Of a DNA stretch of 64,000 bases, positions 24,915-33,785 are shown in pieces. The notes under the pieces were generated by a model that searched no databases, was not told the DNA's origin, and saw only the letters and a program-made list of their open reading frames with translations. A program made the translations under genes and the position numbers. Source of the DNA: JAJYVT01 sp035534455 (lineage in GTDB: Bacteria; Actinomycetota; Acidimicrobiia; Acidimicrobiales; RAAP-2); the NCBI GenBank assembly GCA_035534455.1, contig DATLRV010000002.1, forward strand, positions 31,467-95,466. The letters are read 5' to 3'. Each line of letters starts with the position of its first letter. Position 1 is the stretch's first letter.

Positions 24915-26213
24915 GTGGTCCTGCGCTCCGACCGTCGAATCCCCCCCATGGCGGCAGGGCCTGGCGCGGGCGGCACAGGTTCGGGGTTCACCGTGGCCGA
25001 CGTCGGACGGTTGCTCTCGAGGTCGCGCAACCGGCAGGGCCTCTCGCTGCACGACGTCGGGATGCGAACGGGCATCCCCGTCGAGCAACTGCGCGCGGCC
25101 GAGACGGGCGTGCTCGACCGACCCGACGGCCTCGCCACCCTCAAGACCGTCCGTCGGTACGCGGACTTCTTGGGCCTGCCGGGCGATCGTTTCGCGCTCG
25201 CCATTCTCGAGCGCTGGCCCACGAAGGGCGGCGTCCATCCTTTGACGCCGTCGGCGGCGGCCGGCCAGGCGGCCGGCGCCGGCACGCACCACGGCGCGCA
25301 GCTCACAGGACCGACCGCGGCGATGCCGGCCCTCGGTCCGCTTGCCGTGCCGGGCGAGCCCTCGTATGCCGGCGGCCATCGCCGCTCGCCGTGGGCTGAC
25401 GCGACGAAGTCGCCCGCGCTGCCACACGGCGGGACTGGGAGCCCCGCCGCGGACGGGCGCAGAGACGACGACCCGACCCTGACGATCGGAGCGGCCGGGA
25501 TCGTCGGAGCGGCCGGGATCGTCGGAGCGGCCGGAGCGGCCGAGCGCGTGCCGCATGCTGATGCCGGCGCGTCACCGGCCCACTGGGGCGCCTATTCGGA
25601 GACCGGCGTCACTCCGGCCGTGCGCGCGCCCGCCGATCACGTCCGGCGCCGGCAACGCAGACGGGTTCCCGTCGTGCTGCAGGCCGTCGTCGTGATCGTC
25701 GTCCTCGCGGTGCTGGCCGGCGTCGCGTTGCTCGCAATCGACCGTCTCAAGCCCTCGTGGCTCCGGGCGGTCGGCCTCACCCGCGGCCCGACCGCGTCCG
25801 CCAACGCGCCGATCACGACGACACCGGGTGCGTCGTCCGCGGCCGGCCCCACAGCGAGTCCTGGGGCCGGGGCGTCGTCCTCCCACGCATCGAAGTCGTC
25901 GGCCGCGCTCCGGCCACGGACGGCCAGAGGGGTCACCGTCTTCACGGTGCCGGCGTCGAGCTTCGACGCGAAGATCACCGCGCCGGGCGGACCGTGCTGG
26001 GTCGACGTGACGACCAACACATCGGCGACACCTGCCTACGCGGGGGTGATCCCCGCGGGCGGGTCGAAGACCCTCTCCCACGTGCACGCCCTGACCGTGG
26101 AGCTCGCGTCGACCACCGGACGGCTGACGCTGACGTCGGCTGGCGGCGGCGTGACGTCATACGCCCCGCGGGGCAAGTACCCCTTCCACGTCGCGGTCCG
26201 CACCAGCCACTGA
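24915..26213 (+). CDS. RodZ-like HTH and membrane protein
   Basis: A 432-residue protein with an N-terminal Xre/HTH_25 domain (residues ~20-90, VGRLLSRSRNRQGLSLHDVG and GIPVEQLRAAE), a long Ala/Gly/Pro linker, one transmembrane helix (PVVLQAVVVIVVLAVLAGVA, ~255-278) and a C-terminal DUF4115-like beta domain (FDAKITAPGGPCWVDVTTNT to the end). This is the layout of RodZ, which links the MreB cytoskeleton to wall synthesis. The GTG at 24915 has an AAGGAAGG site. An IVGAAG repeat in the linker is encoded by an 18-bp tandem repeat near 25490-25545. It converges on gyrA. Confidence 0.85.
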   Translation: MVLRSDRRIPPMAAGPGAGGTGSGFTVADVGRLLSRSRNRQGLSLHDVGMRTGIPVEQLRAAETGVLDRPDGLATLKTVRRYADFLGLPGDRFALAILERWPTKGGVHPLTPSAAAGQAAGAGTHHGAQLTGPTAAMPALGPLAVPGEPSYAGGHRRSPWADATKSPALPHGGTGSPAADGRRDDDPTLTIGAAGIVGAAGIVGAAGAAERVPHADAGASPAHWGAYSETGVTPAVRAPADHVRRRQRRRVPVVLQAVVVIVVLAVLAGVALLAIDRLKPSWLRAVGLTRGPTASANAPITTTPGASSAAGPTASPGAGASSSHASKSSAALRPRTARGVTVFTVPASSFDAKITAPGGPCWVDVTTNTSATPAYAGVIPAGGSKTLSHVHALTVELASTTGRLTLTSAGGGVTSYAPRGKYPFHVAVRTSH

Positions 26214-26252
26214 GCGATGGTTCACCGGGCGGCCGCTGGCGGGGACGGGCGC

Positions 26253-28760
26253 TCACTCGCTCCCGGAGACTCTCGCGACCGCAGCGACCGTCTGGCCGTC
26301 GTCGAGGTTCATCACCCGGACACCCGTCGCGTCCCGGCCCTGTGACGCGATCTCCCGCACGGCGGTGCGGATGACCACTCCGCCGGTCGAGACGAGCAGG
26401 ATCTCCTCGTCCAGCCCCACCATGAACGCGGCCACCACGCGGCCGCGCTTCGCCGTGAGGCGGATGCCGCGCACGCCCTGCCCTCCCCGAACCTGGCGGT
26501 TGAAGCGCTCGACCTTCGTGCGCTTGCCGTAGCCGGCGTCGGTCACCAAGAGGATGTCCGCGTCGTCCCTGGCGACGTCGAGCGACACGAGCTCGTCGCC
26601 CTCGCGCAGGCGGATGCCGCGGACCCCCGCCGCGTCACGGCCCATCGGCCGGACGTCGTCCTCGGTGAACCGGATGGTCATCCCCGACCTCGTGACCGCG
26701 AAGAGGTCGTCGGCACCGGCGGTCGTCACCACGCGCACCAGCTCGTCTCCGGCGCGCAGGTTGATCGCGATGAACCCCTCCCGGCGTGATTTGTCGTACT
26801 CGCTGAACGGGGTCTTCTTCACCTGCCCCCGCGCGGTCGCGAACACGAGGTAGTGGTCCGCCGGGAAGTCGCGCGTCTCGATGACCGCCTGGACGGTCTC
26901 GCCGGTCTCCAGGGGGAGCAGGTTCACGAGCGCCGTGCCGCGCGCGGTGCGCTCCTTCATGGGGATCTCGTGGCCGCGCAGGCGGTAGACGCGCCCCCTG
27001 TTGGAGAAGAGGAGCAGGTACGAGAGCGCCGTGGTGTGCACGACGTTCGTGACGAGGTCCTCCTCCTTGAGCCTCGCCCCCTGCACGCCACGCCCGCCCC
27101 GTCCCTGCGTCCGGAACGCGTCGGCGGAGACCGCCTTGATGTAGCCGGCCGCGGTCGTGGTGACCACGATCTCCTCGTCGTCGACCAGGTCCTCGACGCC
27201 GAGCTCCCCCGGGTCGTGGGTGATCACCGAGCGCCTGGGGTCGGCGAACTTCTCGCGGATCGCCGTCATCTCGGTCGCGATGACCCCCCGGAGCTTCGCT
27301 GGGTCGGCAAGGATCGCACGCAGCCCGGCGATGGTCTCGCGCAGTTGCGCCATCTCCTCTTCGAGCTCGGTGCGCCCGAGCCGGGTGAGCCGGCCCAGCG
27401 TCATGTCGAGGATGTGGTTTGCCTGCTCCTCGCTGAACGAGAACGGCTCGATCATGAGGGCCGTACGCGCGGCCGCGCGGTCGTCGGACGCTCTGATGGC
27501 CGCGATGACCGCGTCGAGCATGTCGATTGCCCGCAGCAGCCCCTCGACGATATGGGCGCGGGCCTCGGCTTTGCGGAGCCGGAACTCGGAGCGGCGGCGG
27601 ACGACCTCGACCTGGTGCGCGACGTAGTGCGTGAGCACCTGTGCGAGGTTGAGCGTCCGCGGCACGCCGTCGACGAGCGCGAGCATGTTGACGCCGAAGT
27701 TGGTCTGCAGCGGCGTGTGCTTGTAGAGCTTGTTGAGGACGACGTTGGCGTTGGCGTCCCGCTTCAGTCGGATGACCAGCCGCGTCTTCTTCCCGGCCGA
27801 CGAGTCGAGGACCTCGGCGATCCCTTCGATCTCCCCCGTCCTCACGAGGTCGTCGATCTTCTGGGCGATCACCGGCACCGAGGTCTGGTAGGGGATCTCG
27901 GTCACGACGATGCGCGTCGCGTCACGCCCTTCTTCGATCTCTGCCAGGGCGCGCATCTTCACCGACCCGCGGCCCGTCCGGTAGGCGTCGAGGATGCCCT
28001 GGCGGCCGAGGATCAGCCCCCCGGTCGGGAAGTCCGGGCCCTTCACGAACTGCATCAGCTCGTCGGGCGTCGCGCCGGCGTGCTCGAGCAGGTGGATCGC
28101 CGCGTCGATGACCTCGCTCATGTTGTGCGGCGGGACGTTCGTCGCCATGCCCACGGCGATCCCCTGCGACCCGTTCACGAGCAGGTTCGGGAAGCGGGCG
28201 GGGAGGACCACGGGCTGCTGCGCGCTGTTGGCGTAGTTGGGCTCGAAGTCGACGGTCTCCTCGTCGATGCCGGCCATGAGGTCGAGGGCGAGGGGTTGCA
28301 GGCGGCACTCGGTGTACCGCATGGCCGCCGGGCCCTCTTCGGGACCCGGGCCACCGAAGCTGCCGTGCCCGTCGACCAACGGGTGGCGCATGGAGAACTC
28401 CTGCACCATCCGGACGAGCGCGTCGTAGATGGCGGAGTCGCCGTGGGGGTGGTACGTCCCCATGACCTCGCCGACCACGGCCGCGCACTTCACGTGGGGT
28501 CGGTCGGGGCGGAGGTTCTGCTCGAACATCGAGTACAGGATCCGACGGTGGACGGGCTTCAGGCCGTCGCGGACGTCGGGGAGCGCCCGGGACACGATGA
28601 CCGACATCGAGTACTCCAGGAACGAGCGCTCCATCTCCTCTTGGATCTCGATGGGCTCGATGAACCCGAGGATCTCGCCGTCGCCCGCACCGTCGCCCCC
28701 GGGGGGCGCGCCGGCGCTCCCGTTCGGGGTGGGTCCCTGGCTCGTCGTTCGTCTGGCCAT
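26253..28760 (-). CDS. gyrA: DNA gyrase subunit A
   Basis: An 835-residue type IIA topoisomerase breakage-reunion subunit. The catalytic tyrosine is Tyr149 (AAMRYTECRL). The quinolone region TYHPHGDSAIYDALVRMVQ keeps Ser109 and Asp113, the drug-sensitive residues. The C-terminal beta-pinwheel carries the GyrA box as QGRGGRG (TQGRGGRGVQGARL) and several GRG-type blade repeats. ATG 28760 has a GAGGGG site 13 bp after gyrB, so the two subunits are co-transcribed. The N-terminus has a 25-residue low-complexity leader. The C-terminus lacks a long acidic tail. Confidence 0.97.
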   Translation of the reverse strand: MARRTTSQGPTPNGSAGAPPGGDGAGDGEILGFIEPIEIQEEMERSFLEYSMSVIVSRALPDVRDGLKPVHRRILYSMFEQNLRPDRPHVKCAAVVGEVMGTYHPHGDSAIYDALVRMVQEFSMRHPLVDGHGSFGGPGPEEGPAAMRYTECRLQPLALDLMAGIDEETVDFEPNYANSAQQPVVLPARFPNLLVNGSQGIAVGMATNVPPHNMSEVIDAAIHLLEHAGATPDELMQFVKGPDFPTGGLILGRQGILDAYRTGRGSVKMRALAEIEEGRDATRIVVTEIPYQTSVPVIAQKIDDLVRTGEIEGIAEVLDSSAGKKTRLVIRLKRDANANVVLNKLYKHTPLQTNFGVNMLALVDGVPRTLNLAQVLTHYVAHQVEVVRRRSEFRLRKAEARAHIVEGLLRAIDMLDAVIAAIRASDDRAAARTALMIEPFSFSEEQANHILDMTLGRLTRLGRTELEEEMAQLRETIAGLRAILADPAKLRGVIATEMTAIREKFADPRRSVITHDPGELGVEDLVDDEEIVVTTTAAGYIKAVSADAFRTQGRGGRGVQGARLKEEDLVTNVVHTTALSYLLLFSNRGRVYRLRGHEIPMKERTARGTALVNLLPLETGETVQAVIETRDFPADHYLVFATARGQVKKTPFSEYDKSRREGFIAINLRAGDELVRVVTTAGADDLFAVTRSGMTIRFTEDDVRPMGRDAAGVRGIRLREGDELVSLDVARDDADILLVTDAGYGKRTKVERFNRQVRGGQGVRGIRLTAKRGRVVAAFMVGLDEEILLVSTGGVVIRTAVREIASQGRDATGVRVMNLDDGQTVAAVARVSGSE

Positions 28761-28773
28761 CGTCAGGTGCCCC

Positions 28774-30696
28774 TCAGATGTCGAGGAAGCGGACGTCCTT
28801 CGCGTTGGTCTGGATGAAGTGGCGGCGCAATTCGACGTCGTCACCCATGAGGATCGAGCACACGTCGTCGGCGAGCGCCGCCTGCTCGACGTTGATCTGC
28901 AACAGCGACCGCTTGGTGGGGTCGATGGTGGTGTCGCGCAGCTCGTTGAAGTCCATCTCGCCCAGGCCCTTCAGTCGCTGGAAGTCGTGGCGATGGTCGG
29001 GGTGCTCGGCGAGGTAGGCGTCCTTGGCGGCGTCGTCCTTCAGGTACACCTTCTCCTTGCCGACCAGGGTCGAGTACAGGGGAGGCTGCGCCACGTAGAC
29101 GAACCCGCTCTCGACGAGCGGCTTCATTTGCCGGAAGAAGAACGTGAGGAGCAGCGTGCGGATGTGGCTGCCGTCGACGTCTGCGTCGGCGAGCACGATC
29201 ACCTTGTGGTACCGGATCCTGCCGACGTCGAAGTCCTCGCCGAGTCCGGCGCCGATCGCCGCGATCAGTGCCTGGATCTCGGCGTTCTTGAGCATCTTGT
29301 CGATCCGGGCTCGCTCGACGTTGAGGATCTTGCCCCTGATCGGCAGGATCGCCTGCGTGCGCGGGTCCCGCGCGTCCTTGGCCGAGCTGCCGGCCGAGTT
29401 CCCCTCGACGATGAACAGCTCGCACTCGCGCCGGTCGCGCGACGAGCAGTCGATCAGCTTGCCGGGGAGCCCCGCACCGTCCAGACCCGACTTGCGGCGG
29501 GTCAGATCGCGCGCCTGTTGCGCGGCCACCCGGGCGCGCTGAGCCAGGAGCGCCTTCTTCACCACCTGGTTGGCCTCGGTCGGGTTCTCCTCCATCCACT
29601 CGGCGAGCTTCTCGTTGGTCACGCGCTCGACGAGGGAGCGGATCGAGACGTTGCCCAGCTTGGCCTTGGTCTGGCCCTCGAACTGCGGGTCTTTCAGGCG
29701 GACCGACACGATCGCGGTGAGCCCTTCGCGGATGTCCTTGCCGTCGAGGTTCTCGTCCTTCTCCTTGACGAGGTTGCGCGAGCGCGCGTACCGGTTCGCG
29801 ACGTTCGTGAGGGCCTTCTTGAATCCCTCCTCGTGCATGCCGCCCTCGATCGTGGAGATGCCGTTCGCGAACGAGAAGATGCTCTCGTTGAACCCGGTGT
29901 TCCACTGGAGGGCGACCTCGACCTCCTGGGTCTCCTCTGCCTGCTGGTAGGACGCAACCTTGCGGAACAACGACTCCTTGGACGCGTTGAGGTGCTTCAC
30001 GTAGTCGACGATGCCGCCGTTGTACTTGAAGACCTCCCTCTTGTCCCCCGAGGGACGCTGGTCCGCGAAGCGGATCTCGAGGCCTCGGTTCAAGAACGCC
30101 ATCATCTGGAGGCGCTCGGAGATCGTCTGCGCCCGGAACTCGACCTCTTCGAAGATGGAGGGGTCGGGCCAGAAGGTGACCGTGGTGCCGCTGCGGCCCC
30201 GTGGCGCGTCGCCCGTCACCTTGAGAGGGACCTTGATCTCGCCGCCGTCCACGAATTCCATCACGTGGTGCTTCCCGTCGCGGTCGATCTCGAGGACCAG
30301 CCGGGTGGAGAGGGCGTTCACCACCGAGGCGCCGACCCCGTGCAGGCCGCCGGAGACCTTGTAGCCGCGCCCGCCGAACTTCCCGCCGGCGTGCAGGGTC
30401 GTGTAGACGATCTCGGCCGCCGAGCGGTCCGGGTACTGCGGGTGGGGGTCGACGGGGATCCCGCGGCCGTTTGTCTGGACCCGGCATCCGCCGTCCGCGA
30501 GCAGCGTCACGTCGATCCGTGTGCACGCGCCCGCCATCGCCTCGTCGACGGCGTTGTCCACGATCTCGGTCACCAGGTGGTGGAGACCCGTCGGGCCGGT
30601 CGAACCGATGTACATCCCCGGGCGGAGGCGGACGGGCTCGAGTCCTTCGAGGACGGTGATGTCGCTCGAAGTGTACGAACCGTCGTCATGTGCCAC
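28774..30696 (-). CDS. gyrB: DNA gyrase subunit B with atypical ATP-site and QRDR residues
   Basis: A 640-residue ATPase subunit of gyrase, the short form without the proteobacterial insertion. The GHKL motifs VTEIVDNAVDEAMAG and HAGGKFGGRGYKVSGGLHG are good, as are TOPRIM ADADVDGSHI and the KGLGEM segment. Two positions are odd. The adenine-binding aspartate (Asp73 of E. coli, normally in DNGRG) is Thr75 here (VQTNGRGIPVD). EGDSAGGSA is EGNSAGSSA, with Asn433 at the place of E. coli Asp426. GTG 30696 is chosen for its GAGGAGG site; the longer frame lacks homology. Confidence 0.96.
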   Translation of the reverse strand: MAHDDGSYTSSDITVLEGLEPVRLRPGMYIGSTGPTGLHHLVTEIVDNAVDEAMAGACTRIDVTLLADGGCRVQTNGRGIPVDPHPQYPDRSAAEIVYTTLHAGGKFGGRGYKVSGGLHGVGASVVNALSTRLVLEIDRDGKHHVMEFVDGGEIKVPLKVTGDAPRGRSGTTVTFWPDPSIFEEVEFRAQTISERLQMMAFLNRGLEIRFADQRPSGDKREVFKYNGGIVDYVKHLNASKESLFRKVASYQQAEETQEVEVALQWNTGFNESIFSFANGISTIEGGMHEEGFKKALTNVANRYARSRNLVKEKDENLDGKDIREGLTAIVSVRLKDPQFEGQTKAKLGNVSIRSLVERVTNEKLAEWMEENPTEANQVVKKALLAQRARVAAQQARDLTRRKSGLDGAGLPGKLIDCSSRDRRECELFIVEGNSAGSSAKDARDPRTQAILPIRGKILNVERARIDKMLKNAEIQALIAAIGAGLGEDFDVGRIRYHKVIVLADADVDGSHIRTLLLTFFFRQMKPLVESGFVYVAQPPLYSTLVGKEKVYLKDDAAKDAYLAEHPDHRHDFQRLKGLGEMDFNELRDTTIDPTKRSLLQINVEQAALADDVCSILMGDDVELRRHFIQTNAKDVRFLDI

Positions 30697-30809
30697 GCCG
30701 TGCCTCCTCGCCGCGCCCGGGGGCGCGCTCCTTCGAACCGATCGTCCCGGTGTCCACGACACGACAACCTCGAGAATCGGGCCGGTTCCGTGTCTTTCGC
30801 GGACGATCC

Positions 30810-30815
30810 AGTCTA
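30810..30815 (-). promoter_or_regulatory. possible -10 element of the gyrB-gyrA operon
   Basis: On the minus strand TAGACT lies in the 220-bp gap upstream of gyrB, about 115 bp before the start codon. The -35 region is poor, so this is only a candidate. Confidence 0.3.
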
Positions 30816-30916
30816 CCCGACGGCCGCAGACGGGCAGCGTTTTGGGGGGGTCCTCCGCGCCACTTCCGCACGCCGCGCAACGGTCGCGTCACGCTCGCGC
30901 GGTGCGCCGCCCGGGC

Positions 30917-31291
30917 TCACCGACCGGGCCGGACCACCACCTCGAGGCGGTCGAGCCGCTCCCCCGTCCGCTGTGCGAGGCGTGCGAGGATCTCGGGCGC
31001 GAGTGCCCGGACCTGCGTCGCCCACGGGGGCTGGTCCACCGCCACCACGAGCGTTCCCGCCCCGACACGCAGCGGCCTGGCATGGCGCGCGACGGCCGGG
31101 CCGACGAGCTCCTCCCATCGGGAGAAGACCGTGCCGAGCGCCGCTGCGCTCGGCGGACCCGCGGTCGTCGCCCCACCCGGCGGTCCCGGCGGTCCCGGCG
31201 GGCTGAGGCCCGCCACCACGTCGTCCAGGGCCTCGCCCACGGGCCGGGGCCCCCGGTCCGTCCCCCCCCGCCGGCGACCGGGGCGCGTCAC
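30917..31291 (-). CDS. dciA: DciA-type DUF721 protein
   Basis: A 124-residue protein. After a ~45-residue disordered Pro/Gly-rich N-terminus, the DUF721 domain runs from about residue 50 to the end (LGTVFSRWEELVGPAVARHA, VAVDQPPWATQVRALAPEIL). DciA loads or assists the replicative helicase in bacteria that lack DnaC/DnaI, and its place between recF and gyrB is the classical actinobacterial one. GTG 31291 overlaps the recF stop as GTGA. The short form with only this domain is usual for actinobacteria. Confidence 0.88.
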   Translation of the reverse strand: MTRPGRRRGGTDRGPRPVGEALDDVVAGLSPPGPPGPPGGATTAGPPSAAALGTVFSRWEELVGPAVARHARPLRVGAGTLVVAVDQPPWATQVRALAPEILARLAQRTGERLDRLEVVVRPGR

Positions 31292-32406
31292 GCGCGGCGC
31301 CCCACGTCGCGCACGTCGACGGCCGCGCCGACGTCGATGCCGCCGGGAATCGCCGTCGCCGTCGTGAGCAGCGCCTGGCCGTGCGGCAGGTGGCGCACGA
31401 CCGCACGGCTGCGATCCGGGTCGAGCTCGGAGAACACGTCGTCCAAGAGGAGGAGCGGCGGATCGCCCCGGCGCGAGGTGACCAGGCGGTGCAGTCCGAG
31501 CCGGAGCGCCAGGGCGAGACTGCGCTGCTCCCCCTGGGACGCACGGACACGCGCCTCCCGATCGTCGATGCACAGGACCACCTCGTCTCGATGGGGTCCC
31601 ACGGTCGACGCTGCGCGCCGGACGTCGTCCCGGCGGCTCTTGGCCAGGGCGTCGGCCAGCGGCCCGTCCCAGCCGGGCACGTAGGTCATGGTCACGACGC
31701 GGCGTCCCGACGGTGCGGATGCGAGGGCGGCGTAGGCCTCGTCGACGAGCGTGCCGGCCTCGGCGAGAAGGGCCCGGCGCGCGTCGGCCACGACCGAGCC
31801 GGCGGCCGCGAGCCGCTCGTCCCACACGTCGAGGGTCGACGCGACATCGGCCCCGAGCCGCCCACCCGCCTGGCGAAGCAGGGCGGCCCGCTGCCGGAGC
31901 ACCCGGTCCATGGCGTCGAGCTCCGCGGCCACGCGGTGGTCGACCAGGCGGAGCGACGCGTCGACGAGCTCGCGACGCCGGGCAGGTGGACCCTGCACCA
32001 GTGCGAGGTCACCCGGCGTGAACACGGTCACGGGCACCGTGTCTGCGAGCTCGGCACGCCCGTGCACGGTGCGGTGGTTGACCAGGGTGCGCGTCGCGCC
32101 GCTCGCGCGCACCTCGCTCTCGACCAGCAGCGGCCGCGCGTCGCGTTCGAGCTGCGCGCGCACGATGCCCCGCTCCCGGCCCGTCCGGACCATCGCGTCG
32201 CGCGCGGTCGTCCGGAAGGAGCGCTGGGACCCGAGGTACGCGACCGCCTCGAGCACGGTGGTCTTCCCGGATCCGTTCGGGCCGGTGAGCACCGTCGCGG
32301 CGTCGGGGTCCACGTCCAGGCACGCCTCGGCGAACAGACGCACGTCGTGGAGCTCGAGACGGCGGAGCCGGGTGCCGGCGCCCTGCGCGGGCGTGATGGC
32401 CGTCAT
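31288..32406 (-). CDS. recF: DNA replication and repair protein RecF
   Basis: A 372-residue SMC-like ATPase that helps load RecA at gaps and at stalled forks. Walker A is GPNGSGKTT near residue 43, the ABC-type signature is SQGEQRSLALAL, and Walker B is LLLLDDVFSELD. The LRRLELHDVRLFAEA start and TVFTPGDLALVQGPPARRR are also family segments. ATG 32406 lies 10 bp after dnaN, so dnaN-recF-dciA form one leftward unit. Confidence 0.95.
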   Translation of the reverse strand: MTAITPAQGAGTRLRRLELHDVRLFAEACLDVDPDAATVLTGPNGSGKTTVLEAVAYLGSQRSFRTTARDAMVRTGRERGIVRAQLERDARPLLVESEVRASGATRTLVNHRTVHGRAELADTVPVTVFTPGDLALVQGPPARRRELVDASLRLVDHRVAAELDAMDRVLRQRAALLRQAGGRLGADVASTLDVWDERLAAAGSVVADARRALLAEAGTLVDEAYAALASAPSGRRVVTMTYVPGWDGPLADALAKSRRDDVRRAASTVGPHRDEVVLCIDDREARVRASQGEQRSLALALRLGLHRLVTSRRGDPPLLLLDDVFSELDPDRSRAVVRHLPHGQALLTTATAIPGGIDVGAAVDVRDVGRRA

Positions 32407-32416
32407 GAGGGTCGGG

Positions 32417-33547
32417 TCAGGACACGCGCACCGGCATCAGGAGGTACCGAAAGTCGTCGCGCCCCGCGGCTCGCACGGTCGCGGGCCGCGCCGGGTTGTC
32501 CGTCTCGATGAACACCTCGTCGTCGAGGACGGCGTCGACGCCGTCGATGAGATAGCTCGGGTTGAAGGCGATCACGAGGTCCTCGCCGGTGAAGTCGCCG
32601 TCCACCGTCTCGCTCGCGTCGCCCACCTCTTGCGACACGACCGACAGGTCGACACCGTTGGGGCGCATCGACAGCCGCACGGGCGTGGTGTTGTCCCGGA
32701 CGAGGAGGCGGACGCGCCGCAACGCGGCGAGCAACGACTCGCGCCCGACGTGCAACCGGTTCGGATACTGCTCGGGGATCAGCTGGCGGTAGTCGGGATA
32801 CGTCCCCTCGAGCAAGCGCGTGGAGATCCGGACCTGACCGCTCGTAAAGGTGATGTCCGTCAGCCCGGGGGCGATGCCCACCTCGGCCCCCGGGCCTTCG
32901 CCGTCGGAGCTCCCGGCGGCGGCCGAAGGGGACAGACGCTGGAGCTCGGCGAGGGCCCGCGCCGGCACGAGGACGTCGCCGCCCTCACCGAGGGTCGCGG
33001 TGCCGTGGAGGTCGCGCAACGCCAGGCGGTAGGAGTCCGTGGCCACGAGTCGCACGGCCTTCCCCTCGGTCGTCATGAGGACGCCGGTGAGGAGCGGGCG
33101 GGCGTCGTCGTTCGACGCGGCGCGCACCACCTGGCGCAGCGCCTCGACGAGTGCCACACGCGGCAGCGTGACCGAGGGAGCCGGCGGTGCCGGCAGCGTC
33201 GGGAACTCGACTGCCGGGAAGGAGCGAAGCCCGAAGTGGGCCCGCGCCGACGAGATCTCCACCTTGTCGTCGTCGGACTCGATCGTCACCGCGCCCGCCT
33301 CCAGGGCGCGCACCACGTCAGCGGTGAGGCGAGCCGGCACCACACACGTCCCGTCGTCGATGCCGATGACCTCGTGCTCGACGCGCACGGTCAGGTCGAG
33401 ATCCGTGCCCGTGACCTCCAAACGGTTCCCCTCGGCCCGCAGCATGAGCCCGGACAGCACCGCGGACGTCCCACCCCTGCCACCCGCTGCCCGCCCCGCG
33501 GTCACGAGCACATCGGCGAGCGAATCCCGTTCGGACCGGAATTTCAC
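32417..33547 (-). CDS. dnaN: DNA polymerase III sliding clamp beta
   Basis: A 376-residue beta clamp made of three repeated domains, the ring that tethers DNA polymerase III. Start KFRSERDSLADVLVTAGRA and end DDFRYLLMPVRVS are typical; TDSYRLALRDL is the conserved middle-domain segment. The GTG at 33547 is preceded by AAAGGATG. Between it and dnaA lie 238 bp with the presumed oriC. The domain-1 loop region GRGGTSA is slightly rich in glycine; otherwise normal. Confidence 0.96.
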   Translation of the reverse strand: MKFRSERDSLADVLVTAGRAAGGRGGTSAVLSGLMLRAEGNRLEVTGTDLDLTVRVEHEVIGIDDGTCVVPARLTADVVRALEAGAVTIESDDDKVEISSARAHFGLRSFPAVEFPTLPAPPAPSVTLPRVALVEALRQVVRAASNDDARPLLTGVLMTTEGKAVRLVATDSYRLALRDLHGTATLGEGGDVLVPARALAELQRLSPSAAAGSSDGEGPGAEVGIAPGLTDITFTSGQVRISTRLLEGTYPDYRQLIPEQYPNRLHVGRESLLAALRRVRLLVRDNTTPVRLSMRPNGVDLSVVSQEVGDASETVDGDFTGEDLVIAFNPSYLIDGVDAVLDDEVFIETDNPARPATVRAAGRDDFRYLLMPVRVS

Positions 33548-33785
33548 CGCATCATCCTTTCGGCAGTGTGGAGGTGTAGAGAGATCCTGTAAGAGGTAGT
33601 AGTGCTGGGGATTGTGGACGAGCGTCCGTCCTCCCTGGTCGCAGGCGCGCGGAAATCCACCGGGCCGCGGGGCGCCCTGGCACCGAACGGTCGGTCGGGG
33701 CCCGCGGGCCGCGACGTTGTGGAGTGAGGCCCGGGCTGTCCACAGGATCTGGGGTCGTCGTCCACAGCCAGGCCGGAGGGCGCGA
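33548..33785. other. oriC: presumed oriC, dnaA-dnaN intergenic region
   Basis: In actinobacteria the origin usually lies in this gap. I count DnaA-box-like sites at 33613-33621 (TGTGGACGA), 33736-33744 (CTGTCCACA) and 33758-33766 (TCGTCCACA), each one base off TTGTCCACA or its complement, and a weaker one at 33718-33726. The stretch 33577-33615 next to dnaN is the least GC-rich part and could be the unwinding element. Replication direction agrees with gene direction on both sides. Confidence 0.65.

Noticed and set aside
26853..28817. 654-codon plus-strand frame across gyrA
   Set aside because: Antisense shadow of gyrA, which has full motif support on the minus strand.
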